In this document: positions 17,834 through 24,869 of the stretch, piece by piece | Layout of the letters: each line of letters starts with the position of its first letter | Numbering within the stretch: position 1 is the first letter of the stretch | Assembly: GCF_000772935.1 (NCBI RefSeq) | Contig: NZ_JPVR01000073.1 | Location: 1 to 64,000 of the forward strand | Length of the DNA stretch: 64,000 bases | Direction: 5' to 3' | Source: Lysinibacillus boronitolerans JCM 21713 = 10a = NBRC 103108 | Lineage (GTDB): Bacteria > Bacillota > Bacilli > Bacillales_A > Planococcaceae | Notes under the pieces: model-generated | The model's input: only the letters and a program-made list of their open reading frames with translations | Database searches by the model: none | Told to the model about the DNA's origin: nothing | Made by a program: the position numbers and the translations under genes

Positions 17834-17923
17834 TTATTTCAAATGTGCAGTTGCCTGGTTCATGACGTATTTTCCAACTCCAATATAGATCACTACAGCT
17901 GCTCCAATCAATACGAAAGTCAT
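17834..17923 (-). CDS. 29-aa single-pass membrane peptide, probably iron-regulated
   Basis: Short gene not normally called by gene finders. ATG at 17923 follows AAGGAGCGG at good spacing; the product is 29 aa: a hydrophobic segment MTFVLIGAAVVIYIGVGKYV, then a short polar tail with Lys, Asn, Gln and His. It has its own perfect-spacing sigma-A promoter (18002-18030), a Fur-like box over the start site (17982-17996) and its own terminator (17774-17805), so this is a complete mono-cistronic unit. I do not recognise the family. Bacillus FbpC is also a 29-aa Fur-controlled product, but FbpA-C are basic RNA-chaperone candidates and this one is hydrophobic, so I do not equate them. Function unknown. 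Confidence 0.7.
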   Translation of the reverse strand: MTFVLIGAAVVIYIGVGKYVMNQATAHLK

Positions 17924-17981
17924 TGCGAACCGCTCCTTCTTAGTTATTTTTCGTTAAGTTTTCAGACGTTTACATTGAATT

Positions 17982-17996
17982 TGAAAATCATTCTCA
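17982..17996. promoter_or_regulatory. Fur-like box
   Basis: TGAAAATCATTCTCA matches the Bacillus Fur 7-1-7 consensus TGATAATNATTATCA at all but two of the defined positions. It begins 5 bases downstream of the -10 element of the small-peptide promoter, an ideal place for repression under iron-replete conditions. Confidence 0.65.
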
Positions 17997-18001
17997 TTAA
18001 T

Positions 18002-18030
18002 ATATTATAAATTTCACGTTAATTCGTCAA
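18002..18030 (-). promoter_or_regulatory. Sigma-A promoter of the 29-aa peptide gene
   Basis: TTGACG (18030-18025), a 17-base spacer, TAATAT (18007-18002) on the minus strand. Start site expected near 17995, inside the Fur-like box. Confidence 0.7.
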
Positions 18031-18040
18031 GACATACTTT

Positions 18041-18068
18041 CATCTTACCCTTTTTACATGGTAAGATG
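18041..18068. repeat. Inverted repeat upstream of cheX
   Basis: CATCTTACC and GGTAAGATG, nine perfect pairs around a 10-base spacer, 27 bases before the cheX start and between the divergent transcripts. It could be an operator or an RNA hairpin; there is no T run of terminator length. Confidence 0.45.
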
Positions 18069-18095
18069 TAGAAAAGTCGGAAAAAGGATGCGGTA

Positions 18096-18560
18096 ATGAT
18101 GAGTAATTCGAAGTACTTTCAAACTATTTTAAACGGGACAATCCACGCTTTAAAAACCATTCTTCCTATGGATATAGAAGTAAAGTCGCCTAGTATTATT
18201 TCTGAACCCTTTCAACAGCAACAAATGGGCGTATTAATTGGCTTAATCGGAGATTTAAAGGGACGCGTTATCATTGACTCCTCTCCCGAGGTGTTCAGCG
18301 GGATCGGTAGCACTATGTTCGGTATGCCGCTTGAAGGAGAAATGCTAGAATCCTTTACAGGGGAATTTGGTAACATGATTGCAGGAAATTTATGTACAGC
18401 TGTTGGGCAAGAAAGCTTAGAAATTGATATCACTCCGCCAACGGTGATGGTGGGCAATACAAAATTATATGGCTTTGAAAAGGCCTTTGCTCTCCCAGTT
18501 TCGGTCCCAAGCGTCGGTGCCCTAACAGTTCTATTAACAATTGAAGAAGAAGCGGAATAG
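18096..18560 (+). CDS. cheX: CheX-type chemotaxis phosphatase (CheC/CheX family)
   Basis: 154-aa protein of the CheX type, which dephosphorylates CheY-P or another response regulator. The signature helix is EFGNMIAGNL (about residues 89-98), containing the ExxN catalytic pair Glu and Asn; the surrounding beta strands (GVLIGLIGDLKGRVIID and VSVPSVGALTVLL) fit the family fold. It has only one ExxN motif, as CheX does, whereas CheC has two. ATG 18096 follows AAGGATG. No other chemotaxis gene lies nearby, so its target regulator is not evident. A strong terminator follows at 18724. Confidence 0.85.
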   Translation: MMSNSKYFQTILNGTIHALKTILPMDIEVKSPSIISEPFQQQQMGVLIGLIGDLKGRVIIDSSPEVFSGIGSTMFGMPLEGEMLESFTGEFGNMIAGNLCTAVGQESLEIDITPPTVMVGNTKLYGFEKAFALPVSVPSVGALTVLLTIEEEAE

Positions 18561-18723
18561 AAGCTTGGTAGGTTTAAAGTCTGTTCCAAATAAGACATTG
18601 TATGCAAGACATTCAGCATGTATGTGTGTAAGATTTGCCTTTCGCCCACAAGGGAATGAGAAGGACGGTTCTCCCTTTCTTAAAATCTATTATTTTTATT
18701 AAAAAAAGTTAATTACAATCATT

Positions 18724-18767
18724 AAGCAAGCCATCTCAATGACTTTTGAGATGGCTTGTTTTTTTTC
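18724..18767 (+). terminator. Strong terminator after cheX
   Basis: Stem AAGCAAGCCATCTCA / TGAGATGGCTTG with a short loop, followed by eight or more T on the plus strand. The 160 bases between cheX and this hairpin hold no convincing gene. Confidence 0.85.
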
Positions 18768-18811
18768 TCTCTTAAATCCTTCACACTTTCTTCACATAAT
18801 TCCCCTAGAAG

Positions 18812-18827
18812 TGTGATTTTTTTCACA
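18812..18827. promoter_or_regulatory. Fnr/Crp-type box TGTGA-N6-TCACA before the ba3 oxidase operon
   Basis: Perfect palindrome TGTGA-TTTTTT-TCACA, the consensus of Bacillus Fnr (and related Crp-family) sites. Its centre (18819.5) is exactly 41.5 bases upstream of the start site expected from the -10 element TATGAT at 18849-18854, the class II activator position. Confidence 0.65.
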
Positions 18828-18848
18828 TCAAAATGCAATGGATTTCTA

Positions 18849-18854
18849 TATGAT
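18849..18854 (+). promoter_or_regulatory. Predicted -10 element of the cytochrome oxidase operon
   Basis: TATGAT, one mismatch to consensus. No good -35 lies 17 bases upstream, as expected for an activator-dependent promoter. Predicted start near 18861, 37 bases before the first start codon. Confidence 0.5.
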
Positions 18855-18897
18855 GACTGTAAGAAACACAACAATAAAAAGCGTAGGAGGAGCAAAA

Positions 18898-19020
18898 ATG
18901 GCAAATAAAAAGAAGTCAGATGAAAATTTAAAAGGTTCACTCTATGCAGTTTTTGGAGTAGGTATTATCATCATTTTACTTTGGGTGTACTGCTTCGATT
19001 TGTTCATTGGACGGTTTTAA
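18898..19020 (+). CDS. Cytochrome ba3 oxidase small subunit IIa-like (40 aa)
   Basis: Short membrane protein of 40 aa: a Lys/Asp-rich cytoplasmic head (MANKKKSDENLKGS) and one membrane helix (about residues 15-36). Size, topology and place directly before subunits II and I match the single-helix subunit IIa of ba3-type oxidases. The start is ATG 18898, 5 bases after GGAGGAGC; an ATG at 18838 lies upstream of the predicted promoter start and is rejected. First gene of the operon. Confidence 0.8.
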   Translation: MANKKKSDENLKGSLYAVFGVGIIIILLWVYCFDLFIGRF

Positions 19021-19044
19021 TCTACGAAGAAGGGACAGAAACAT

Positions 19045-19536
19045 ATGCACATACATAAGTATGAGAAATACTGGCTTGTGTTTGGAGTTACCACTTTAGT
19101 GGCATTCCTGATCATTCTCGGTATCGGAGCATTTCATCAAGGCTCCCATCCAAACAATGGTAAAAAAACACTAGATTACGAGAAAGTGAAAGAGACAGCA
19201 CCTTTTGATAATCCAGGTGTCCATAAGGTAGAAGGTAAGGATTGGGATTACGAAGTGGTGGTAATTGCTTCTGCATTCAATTATAATCCTCCACAAATCG
19301 AGGTTCCACTTGGTGCAAAAGTGAAATTTATCGCAACAAGCGAGGATGTTATGCATGGTTTTGAGGTTGCAGGTACGAATATCAATATGATGCTTGAGCC
19401 TGGCTATATTTCGGAATATGTGACAGAAGTCAATAAGGTTGGCGAGTTTTTAATCGTATGTAATGAGTATTGTGGTACTGGACATACGATGATGCACTCT
19501 ATGCTAAAGGTGGTGGATTCAAATGAGTCACACTAA
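19045..19536 (+). CDS. Cytochrome c oxidase subunit II, ba3 type (CuA subunit)
   Basis: 163-aa membrane-anchored subunit that receives electrons from cytochrome c at the CuA centre. One N-terminal helix (about residues 10-32), then a cupredoxin domain. CuA ligands are visible: His in MHGFEV, and CNEYCGTGHTMM supplying two Cys, His and Met. Only one helix (instead of two) and the short length are typical of ba3-type enzymes. Its last 14 bases overlap subunit I. Confidence 0.93.
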   Translation: MHIHKYEKYWLVFGVTTLVAFLIILGIGAFHQGSHPNNGKKTLDYEKVKETAPFDNPGVHKVEGKDWDYEVVVIASAFNYNPPQIEVPLGAKVKFIATSEDVMHGFEVAGTNINMMLEPGYISEYVTEVNKVGEFLIVCNEYCGTGHTMMHSMLKVVDSNESH

Positions 19537-21184
19537 TTCAATGACAAAAGTGGATCGTCGAGATGCAAAGCTAGCAATGGCACATATTTACGTGGCATTT
19601 ATCGCATTGTTATTAGGTGGTCTTGCAGGTTTATTACAGGTTTTTGTACGCTCTGGTCAATTTACATTACCAGCAGGCATCGGTTATTATCAAGTACTAA
19701 CAGTTCATGGTGTATTACTCGGTCTTATATTAACTACATTCTTTATTTACGGCTTCCAAATTGCAAGTGTAAGTCGAACATCTGGTACATTCACTGATAC
19801 TCAGAGAAAACTTGGCTGGATTGGTTTTTGGTTAATGACTATTGGTACAGCTGCTGCAGCAACGATGGTTTTATTGAATAAGGCAACTGTTCTTTATACA
19901 TTCTATGCGCCATTAAAGGCACATTGGATTTTCTATTTAGGTCTTACATTCGTCGTAGTTGGTTCTTGGGTTGGCGGCGCAGGTCAAATTTTACGTTATG
20001 TCCAGTGGCGCAAAGAAAATAAAGCGAGTGGACAACGCAGCCCATTACTATCATTTATGGTAGTTGTTAATAATTTAATGTGGTTCGTGGCAACGCTTGG
20101 TGTGGCAGCTTCTGTTTTAATTCAATTGTTACCATGGTCCTTAGGTTTAATTGAGCGTGTCGATGTGGCATTATCGCGTACCCTTTTCTGGTATTTTGGC
20201 CATGCGCTCGTATACTTCTGGTTATTACCTGCCTATATGGTGTGGTACGTGATTATTCCAAAAGTAATTGGTGGGAAAATTTTCTCCGATTCTTTAGCAA
20301 GACTTTCGTTTATGCTGTTCTTACTCTTCTCTATTCCTGTAGGGATTCACCATCAGTTAACAGAGCCTGGTATTGATGGTACATGGAAGTTCATTCAAGT
20401 TGTTTTAACATTTGCTGTAATCGTGCCTTCTCTCATGACGGCCTTCTCGATGTTTGCAATGTTCGAGTTACGTGGACGTGAATTAGGTGGAAAAGGACTA
20501 TTTGGTTGGTTTAAAAAATTACCTTGGAAGGATGCTCGTTTCTTCGTACCATTTATCGGTATGGTGTCATTTATTCCAGGTGGTGCAGGCGGAATTGTCA
20601 ATGCCTCTTATCAAATGAACCAATTAATTCATAATACTATTTGGGTTACAGGGCATTTCCATTTAACGATTGCCACAGCTGTTGTTTTAACTTACTTCGG
20701 TGCGGCATTCTGGTTAATTCCACATTTAACAGGCCGTACACTTTCGAAGTCTTTAAATAATCTTAGTAATTTCGCTGGTATCTTATGGGCTACTGGTATG
20801 ACGATTATGTCTTCAGCAATGCATATTGCTGGTCTGATTGGTGCGCCTCGTCGCTCAGATTACTCAGAATATGGTGGCGCTCAGCAGGCTTACGATTGGA
20901 TTCCTTATCAAATCGCACAAGCTGTGGGTGGAACAATTCTCTTTATCGCCATCCTTGTGATCATTTATATCGTAGTGAAATTAGCTTGGTTCGCACCTAA
21001 AGGCGAAGAGGAATTCCCAGTAGGTGATGTACATGAGCTTAGCGGTCCGACACCAGCTATTTTAGAAAACTTTAAAATATGGCTTGTTATTTTAGTAGCC
21101 TTAATTTTATTCGCTTACACAGTACCAATTATCGATATTATTTCGAATTCACCAGCTGGCTCCAAAGGCTATCAATTGTGGTAA
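19523..21184 (+). CDS. Cytochrome c oxidase subunit I, ba3 type
   Basis: 553-aa catalytic subunit with 12-14 membrane helices; reduces oxygen to water with proton pumping. Landmarks: low-spin haem His in VHGVLLG, CuB His and the cross-linked Tyr region in FGHALVYFWLLPAY, the CuB pair GIHHQ, and the haem ligand pair in TGHFHLT. The FGHxxVYF-type motif with YFWLLPAY and the absence of the helix VI glutamate indicate a B-type (ba3) enzyme, generally high oxygen affinity. The start ATG 19523 overlaps subunit II. The last ~100 bases have a decayed second copy at 22417-22517. Confidence 0.95.
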   Translation: MSHTNSMTKVDRRDAKLAMAHIYVAFIALLLGGLAGLLQVFVRSGQFTLPAGIGYYQVLTVHGVLLGLILTTFFIYGFQIASVSRTSGTFTDTQRKLGWIGFWLMTIGTAAAATMVLLNKATVLYTFYAPLKAHWIFYLGLTFVVVGSWVGGAGQILRYVQWRKENKASGQRSPLLSFMVVVNNLMWFVATLGVAASVLIQLLPWSLGLIERVDVALSRTLFWYFGHALVYFWLLPAYMVWYVIIPKVIGGKIFSDSLARLSFMLFLLFSIPVGIHHQLTEPGIDGTWKFIQVVLTFAVIVPSLMTAFSMFAMFELRGRELGGKGLFGWFKKLPWKDARFFVPFIGMVSFIPGGAGGIVNASYQMNQLIHNTIWVTGHFHLTIATAVVLTYFGAAFWLIPHLTGRTLSKSLNNLSNFAGILWATGMTIMSSAMHIAGLIGAPRRSDYSEYGGAQQAYDWIPYQIAQAVGGTILFIAILVIIYIVVKLAWFAPKGEEEFPVGDVHELSGPTPAILENFKIWLVILVALILFAYTVPIIDIISNSPAGSKGYQLW

Positions 21185-21211
21185 GCATCCAAACGCATCT
21201 TCCTATAAAAA

Positions 21212-21245
21212 AGCGATTTCTCTGTAACGAGAAATCGCTCTTTTC
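21212..21245 (+). terminator. Terminator of the cytochrome oxidase operon (copy 1)
   Basis: AGCGATTTCTC / GAGAAATCGCT, 11 perfect pairs, loop TGTAAC, then CTTTT. Part of the duplicated block; the second copy is at 22534-22567. Confidence 0.85.
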
Positions 21246-21248
21246 ACT

Positions 21249-21528
21249 TTATAATTGATAGAGTTTCGTATATTTTTCTTGTAGATAGTCTGCTAGGTAC
21301 TTAGCATTTAAGCCTTCCCCTGTCGCTTCTTGTAATAGCTCGAATGGCTTTTTCAATGCTCCATATTGGTGGACCTTGTCTGTTAACCACTCACGAATAG
21401 GTAGTAGCTCTCCCTTTTCTAATAGCTCATCAAAGTTTGGAATATCCTTATCCATCGCGTGCTTCCACTGTGCTGCATAAATCATTCCTAATGCATAGGA
21501 TGGGAAGTAACCGAACATGCCACCTGAC
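21249..21528 (-). pseudogene. 3'-fragment of a carboxypeptidase Taq gene
   Basis: Encodes only the last ~92 residues of the M32 carboxypeptidase whose complete copy is at 22572-24068; the two protein segments differ at about one residue. Roughly a tenth of the bases differ, mostly at third codon positions. The homology stops abruptly at 21528 in the middle of the gene, before the HECGH active site, so no enzyme can be made. It is the left copy of a direct duplication that also covers the oxidase 3' end and terminator. Confidence 0.85.
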
Positions 21529-21821
21529 ACTCACTAAAATGTCTCTCGATGTTGCTTACTCTGAAAATCGTCAAGTAAATCCCTCAATTACTCATAAATT
21601 TAAATAGTTGTCCCATAATATCATATTCTTGAGCAGGAATTGCATTAATTAACTTATTATATTTTCCATCTGCCTATGTTCCTTCTTTTCCATATAAAAG
21701 TTACCAAGTTACATATACTTCACAAACTTAATCGAATTCTAACATAAACTTCTTGTTGATTAGATTTGTAATAAAGTTTGATTAAATTAACGATATCAAC
21801 CTTGATATGAGAACAAAACTA

Positions 21822-21863
21822 AAGAGCAAGTTTTGAAAAAATGATTGTTCAAAGCTTGCTCTT
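21822..21863. terminator. Hairpin terminator after the small membrane-protein gene
   Basis: AAGAGCAAG...TTTGAA pairs with TTCAAAGCTTGCTCTT. It lies about 90 bases downstream of the minus-strand gene at 21954-22223 and can end its transcript. Confidence 0.6.
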
Positions 21864-21953
21864 ATTTAATGGGATAGATTAAATTTTTTAAAGTTCGATA
21901 ATTTTTGAAACTCTTGTTGTACAAAGCGCTACGTTAACTCAATTAGTAATTCA

Positions 21954-22223
21954 TTATTTAACCAACGTTTGAAGACTTATTAACACGGGGGCATACACAA
22001 CTAGTGGAATAAGCAAAATTACTGCACCAATTTTTTTATTCCCCTTTTGTAATAATAAAAGAGTAGTCAAGAAAAATAATGGATAAATAATAAAAGTAAT
22101 TATTAATACACCATCAACTACTTGATACAATTTTCCTGTAAATGCACTTATGAATGGGATTGAAATCCATTCTAGTACGCAAAATGCAATAACCAATATC
22201 CACAACCATTTAAGTGTCACCAT
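21954..22223 (-). CDS. Small membrane protein, three predicted helices, inside the inserted segment
   Basis: 89-aa protein with about three hydrophobic segments (residues 4-24, 34-56, 63-85), a short basic loop QKGNKK, and no motif I recognise. ATG 22223 follows AGGGGTG; the GTG at 22229 lies too close to that site. It is the only intact gene in the ~0.9 kb of unique DNA between the two duplicated blocks and is therefore probably acquired. A perfect 20-base palindrome lies 76-95 bases upstream. Function unknown. Confidence 0.6.
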   Translation of the reverse strand: MVTLKWLWILVIAFCVLEWISIPFISAFTGKLYQVVDGVLIITFIIYPLFFLTTLLLLQKGNKKIGAVILLIPLVVYAPVLISLQTLVK

Positions 22224-22298
22224 AATCACCCCTAAATTTTTAATTGGTCAAAAAAGTAAAAACTATATACGGTTCATCATACATAAGCTACACTACTC

Positions 22299-22318
22299 AA
22301 CAATCTGGCCAGATTGTT
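22299..22318. promoter_or_regulatory. Perfect 20-base palindrome upstream of the small membrane-protein gene
   Basis: AACAATCTGG followed directly by its reverse complement. No spacer, no T run, so a protein-binding operator is more likely than a terminator. No matching regulator is encoded in the inserted segment. Confidence 0.45.
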
Positions 22319-22416
22319 TAACACAATAGTTCAATTTAAAAATGACTCTTTATTATGTTGAACATTATATAAAAAATATTGATGTAACATGAAATGTAGC
22401 TTACTTTCAATCTTGA

Positions 22417-22517
22417 CTTGTAATTTTAGTAGCCTTATTTATATTAGCTTACACAATTCCAATCTTCGAAATTATTTCAAATTCACCAGCGGGCTCAAAG
22501 GCTTTAAGCTTTGGTAA
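22417..22517 (+). pseudogene. Relic of the 3' end of cytochrome oxidase subunit I
   Basis: Aligns with the last ~100 bases of the subunit I gene (21083-21184): LVILVALFILAYTIPIFEIISNSPAGS against LVILVALILFAYTVPIIDIISNSPAGS. A single-base loss after TCAAA then shifts the frame; correcting it restores the ending G-F-K-L-W-stop (G-Y-Q-L-W-stop in the intact gene). There is no upstream coding sequence. Right copy of the duplicated block. Confidence 0.85.
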
Positions 22518-22533
22518 GAATATTTTCAAAGCA

Positions 22534-22567
22534 ACAAGCGATTTCTCTAAAATGAGAAATCGCTTGT
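22534..22567. terminator. Terminator, copy 2 (duplicated)
   Basis: ACAAGCGATTTCTC / GAGAAATCGCTTGT, 14 perfect pairs, followed by TTTTTCT on the plus strand and usable by the carboxypeptidase gene on the minus strand. Homologous to 21212-21239. Confidence 0.85.
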
Positions 22568-22571
22568 TTTT

Positions 22572-24068
22572 CTATAGCTGATATAGCTTTGTATATTTTT
22601 CTTGTAAATAATCTGCTAGGTACTTAGCATTTAAGCCTTCCCCTGTCGCTTCTTTCAGCAATTCAAATGGCTTTTTCAATGCTCCATATTGATGAACTTT
22701 ATCAGTTAGCCACTCTCGAATAGGTAGCAGCTCTCCCTTTTCTAGTAGCTCATCAAAGTTTGGAATATCCTTGTCCATCGCATGCTTCCATTGCGCGGCA
22801 TAAATCATTCCTAATGCATAGGATGGGAAGTAACCAAACATGCCACCTGACCAGTGCATGTCTTGTAATACTCCCTGTGCATCTGTCTCAGGACGAATAC
22901 CTAAATATTCCTCATATTTATCATTCCATACCTGTGGGAGATCCTTCGCCTGTAAATCACCATTGAAGAGGTCACGTTCAATTTCATAGCGAATCATGAT
23001 ATGTAATGGATATGTTAGTTCATCTGCTTCAATGCGAATCAATGATGGTTCTACCATATTGATGGCACGTAAAAAATCGGCTAATGCAACATCGCCAAAT
23101 TGAGCTGGTGAGAAGTGTTGAAGACGCTCATAGTTATGCTCCCAGAACTTTTCATTTCTGCCGACAAAGTTTTCATAAAATAATGATTGGGATTCATGAA
23201 TCCCCATCGATGTACCAGTAGCTAATGGCAGACCTGCAAGTTTTTCATCAATGTTTTGCTCATACATCGCATGACCACACTCATGAATCGTGCCAAAAAT
23301 AGCTGAACGGAAATCATTTTCATCATATTTAGTGGTAATACGCGCGTCACCATAATTTAAGCCGATCATAAATGGATGGACACTTTCATCCAAGCGACCA
23401 GCATCAAAGTCATAGCCGAGCTGAGTAAGCAATTCTAACGATAATTCACGCTGTGCCTCTCGCGGGAAATGCTTAAATAACATGCTAGTATCAGGTTTAT
23501 TCGATGAATGAGCAATTTTTTGAACAAGCGTCACAATAGACTCTCGTAATTCACCAAATACTTGATCTACGACATCTGTTGTCATATCTGGCTCATATAA
23601 ATCTAGTAATGTATTGTATGGAGATCCATTTTTAATGCCCCAATATTGAATGAATTTTTTCTGCCATTGAATGATTTCTTCTAGGTATGGTAGGAATAGA
23701 GCAAAATTATTCGTTGCCTTCGCTTCTTCCCAAGCCGTTTCTGCCTTCGATTGAAGAATGACGAATTCTTTGTATTCATTAGCAGGAATTTTTTTATTTT
23801 GATCGTAATTCTTTCTTACTTCTTCTACTAAACGTAGTGTTACATAGTCAAGATCAGCTTTTTGTGCCTCTAATGCTGCTAAAAGCTCTCCTAGTTCTTC
23901 ACTCGTCTGCATATCAAATAAGGAGGCTGATAATGTACCAATTACCTCAGAACGTTGTGCTAACCCCTTTTTCGGTGCACCCGTCCGCATATCCCAATAA
24001 ATCACATTGAGCGCTTCCTCATAATGCTGCATTTTCTTCACATAGTCTGTAAATTGTTGAACAGTCAT
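22572..24068 (-). CDS. ypwA: Carboxypeptidase Taq (M32 family metallocarboxypeptidase)
   Basis: Complete 498-aa M32 metallocarboxypeptidase, homologue of Bacillus YpwA and Thermus carboxypeptidase Taq; cytosolic enzyme removing C-terminal residues, with Pro excluded. The zinc/catalytic motif is HECGH in GTIHECGHAMYE (about residue 265), and the third ligand Glu is in the IHESQSLFYEN motif 25-30 residues later. Other M32 landmarks: YWDMRTGAPKKG near the N-terminus and GMFGYFPSYALG near the C-terminus. ATG 24068 follows GGAGG. Its 3' end is duplicated at 21249-21528. Confidence 0.95.
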   Translation of the reverse strand: MTVQQFTDYVKKMQHYEEALNVIYWDMRTGAPKKGLAQRSEVIGTLSASLFDMQTSEELGELLAALEAQKADLDYVTLRLVEEVRKNYDQNKKIPANEYKEFVILQSKAETAWEEAKATNNFALFLPYLEEIIQWQKKFIQYWGIKNGSPYNTLLDLYEPDMTTDVVDQVFGELRESIVTLVQKIAHSSNKPDTSMLFKHFPREAQRELSLELLTQLGYDFDAGRLDESVHPFMIGLNYGDARITTKYDENDFRSAIFGTIHECGHAMYEQNIDEKLAGLPLATGTSMGIHESQSLFYENFVGRNEKFWEHNYERLQHFSPAQFGDVALADFLRAINMVEPSLIRIEADELTYPLHIMIRYEIERDLFNGDLQAKDLPQVWNDKYEEYLGIRPETDAQGVLQDMHWSGGMFGYFPSYALGMIYAAQWKHAMDKDIPNFDELLEKGELLPIREWLTDKVHQYGALKKPFELLKEATGEGLNAKYLADYLQEKYTKLYQL

Positions 24069-24144
24069 GCATTCATCCTCCTTTTCACGTTATTATTTTA
24101 TCATATTTTCGAAAATTTTGTATATTGCGGACTTTCTAGGATAA

Positions 24145-24867
24145 TCATTCAGAATATTCCTTTTTTATCTTCTCTATTATTTTAATATATTGTCTATCCC
24201 CCAATCCATAGTGTGGAAATAGGGAAAATAATTGCTTTAACAGGTCATTTTGGGATAGATGGAGGTGTTTTTTTATATACGTAGTGATCTCATTCTCTTC
24301 ATTTAAATAGCTGAAAAATAAGTGAATGCCCTGATACATGACAGGTATAAGCGTTGTCTTGGGCAGACGATGGTGCATCAATACTTCCTGATAGACCTCC
24401 CCATACGGTCCAAGTTCTATCTCTGTTTCTTCCACTTCATAGGTCATTTCCTTGACCATATAATAATAGACTTTGCCTTGATAGCTTTGTTGCTCTAGGA
24501 AAGCGAGGACTGTCAATAAATTCATCTGACAAAACATATCATCTCCAAACCATAAAACAATACATTCAGAGTCATTTGTTAACAATGGCTTTAACGGATT
24601 CAATGTCACCTGCTCATATTGCTGTAAAGACACCTCATGCCCTATAGCACGCAGTTTATTAAATTCTTCACTGAAAATCGGACTAATCGTTGGATTCGCA
24701 CACATCGCTTCATTGAAAGGAACGTAATCGCTGTTGCCCATTAATTGTTGTTTTGCGAACTCCTCATACATCATTTGACCATTTAATACATTCAATAGCT
24801 TCTGATCGTATTGCGCATTAATCTTCTCTTGTAATACTTCAATTTTTAATTTCTGAGAAATATCCAT
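24145..24867 (-). CDS. DUF1835-like protein, partner of the AraC gene
   Basis: About 240 aa, soluble, no signal or membrane segment. Residues 25-130 (LLNVLNGQMMYEEF, then SECIVLWFGDDMFCQMNLLTVLAFLE) resemble the DUF1835 layout, where a 'stored address' strand is followed by a W-[FY]-G-[DE] segment; the assignment is moderate. The start is taken at ATG 24867, 10 bases after AGGAGG; TTG 24873 is an alternative and would overlap the AraC stop. Co-transcribed with the AraC-type regulator. Function unknown. Confidence 0.6.
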   Translation of the reverse strand: MDISQKLKIEVLQEKINAQYDQKLLNVLNGQMMYEEFAKQQLMGNSDYVPFNEAMCANPTISPIFSEEFNKLRAIGHEVSLQQYEQVTLNPLKPLLTNDSECIVLWFGDDMFCQMNLLTVLAFLEQQSYQGKVYYYMVKEMTYEVEETEIELGPYGEVYQEVLMHHRLPKTTLIPVMYQGIHLFFSYLNEENEITTYIKKHLHLSQNDLLKQLFSLFPHYGLGDRQYIKIIEKIKKEYSE

Positions 24868-24869
24868 CG

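Noticed and set aside
18212-18649. 145-codon minus-strand frame over cheX
   Set aside because: Exact antisense of the CheX coding frame; composition and lack of ribosome site mark it as a shadow.
21529-22416. Insertion sequence or prophage remnant
   Set aside because: No transposase, integrase, terminal inverted repeats or short target duplication; the flanks are long duplicated gene ends instead.
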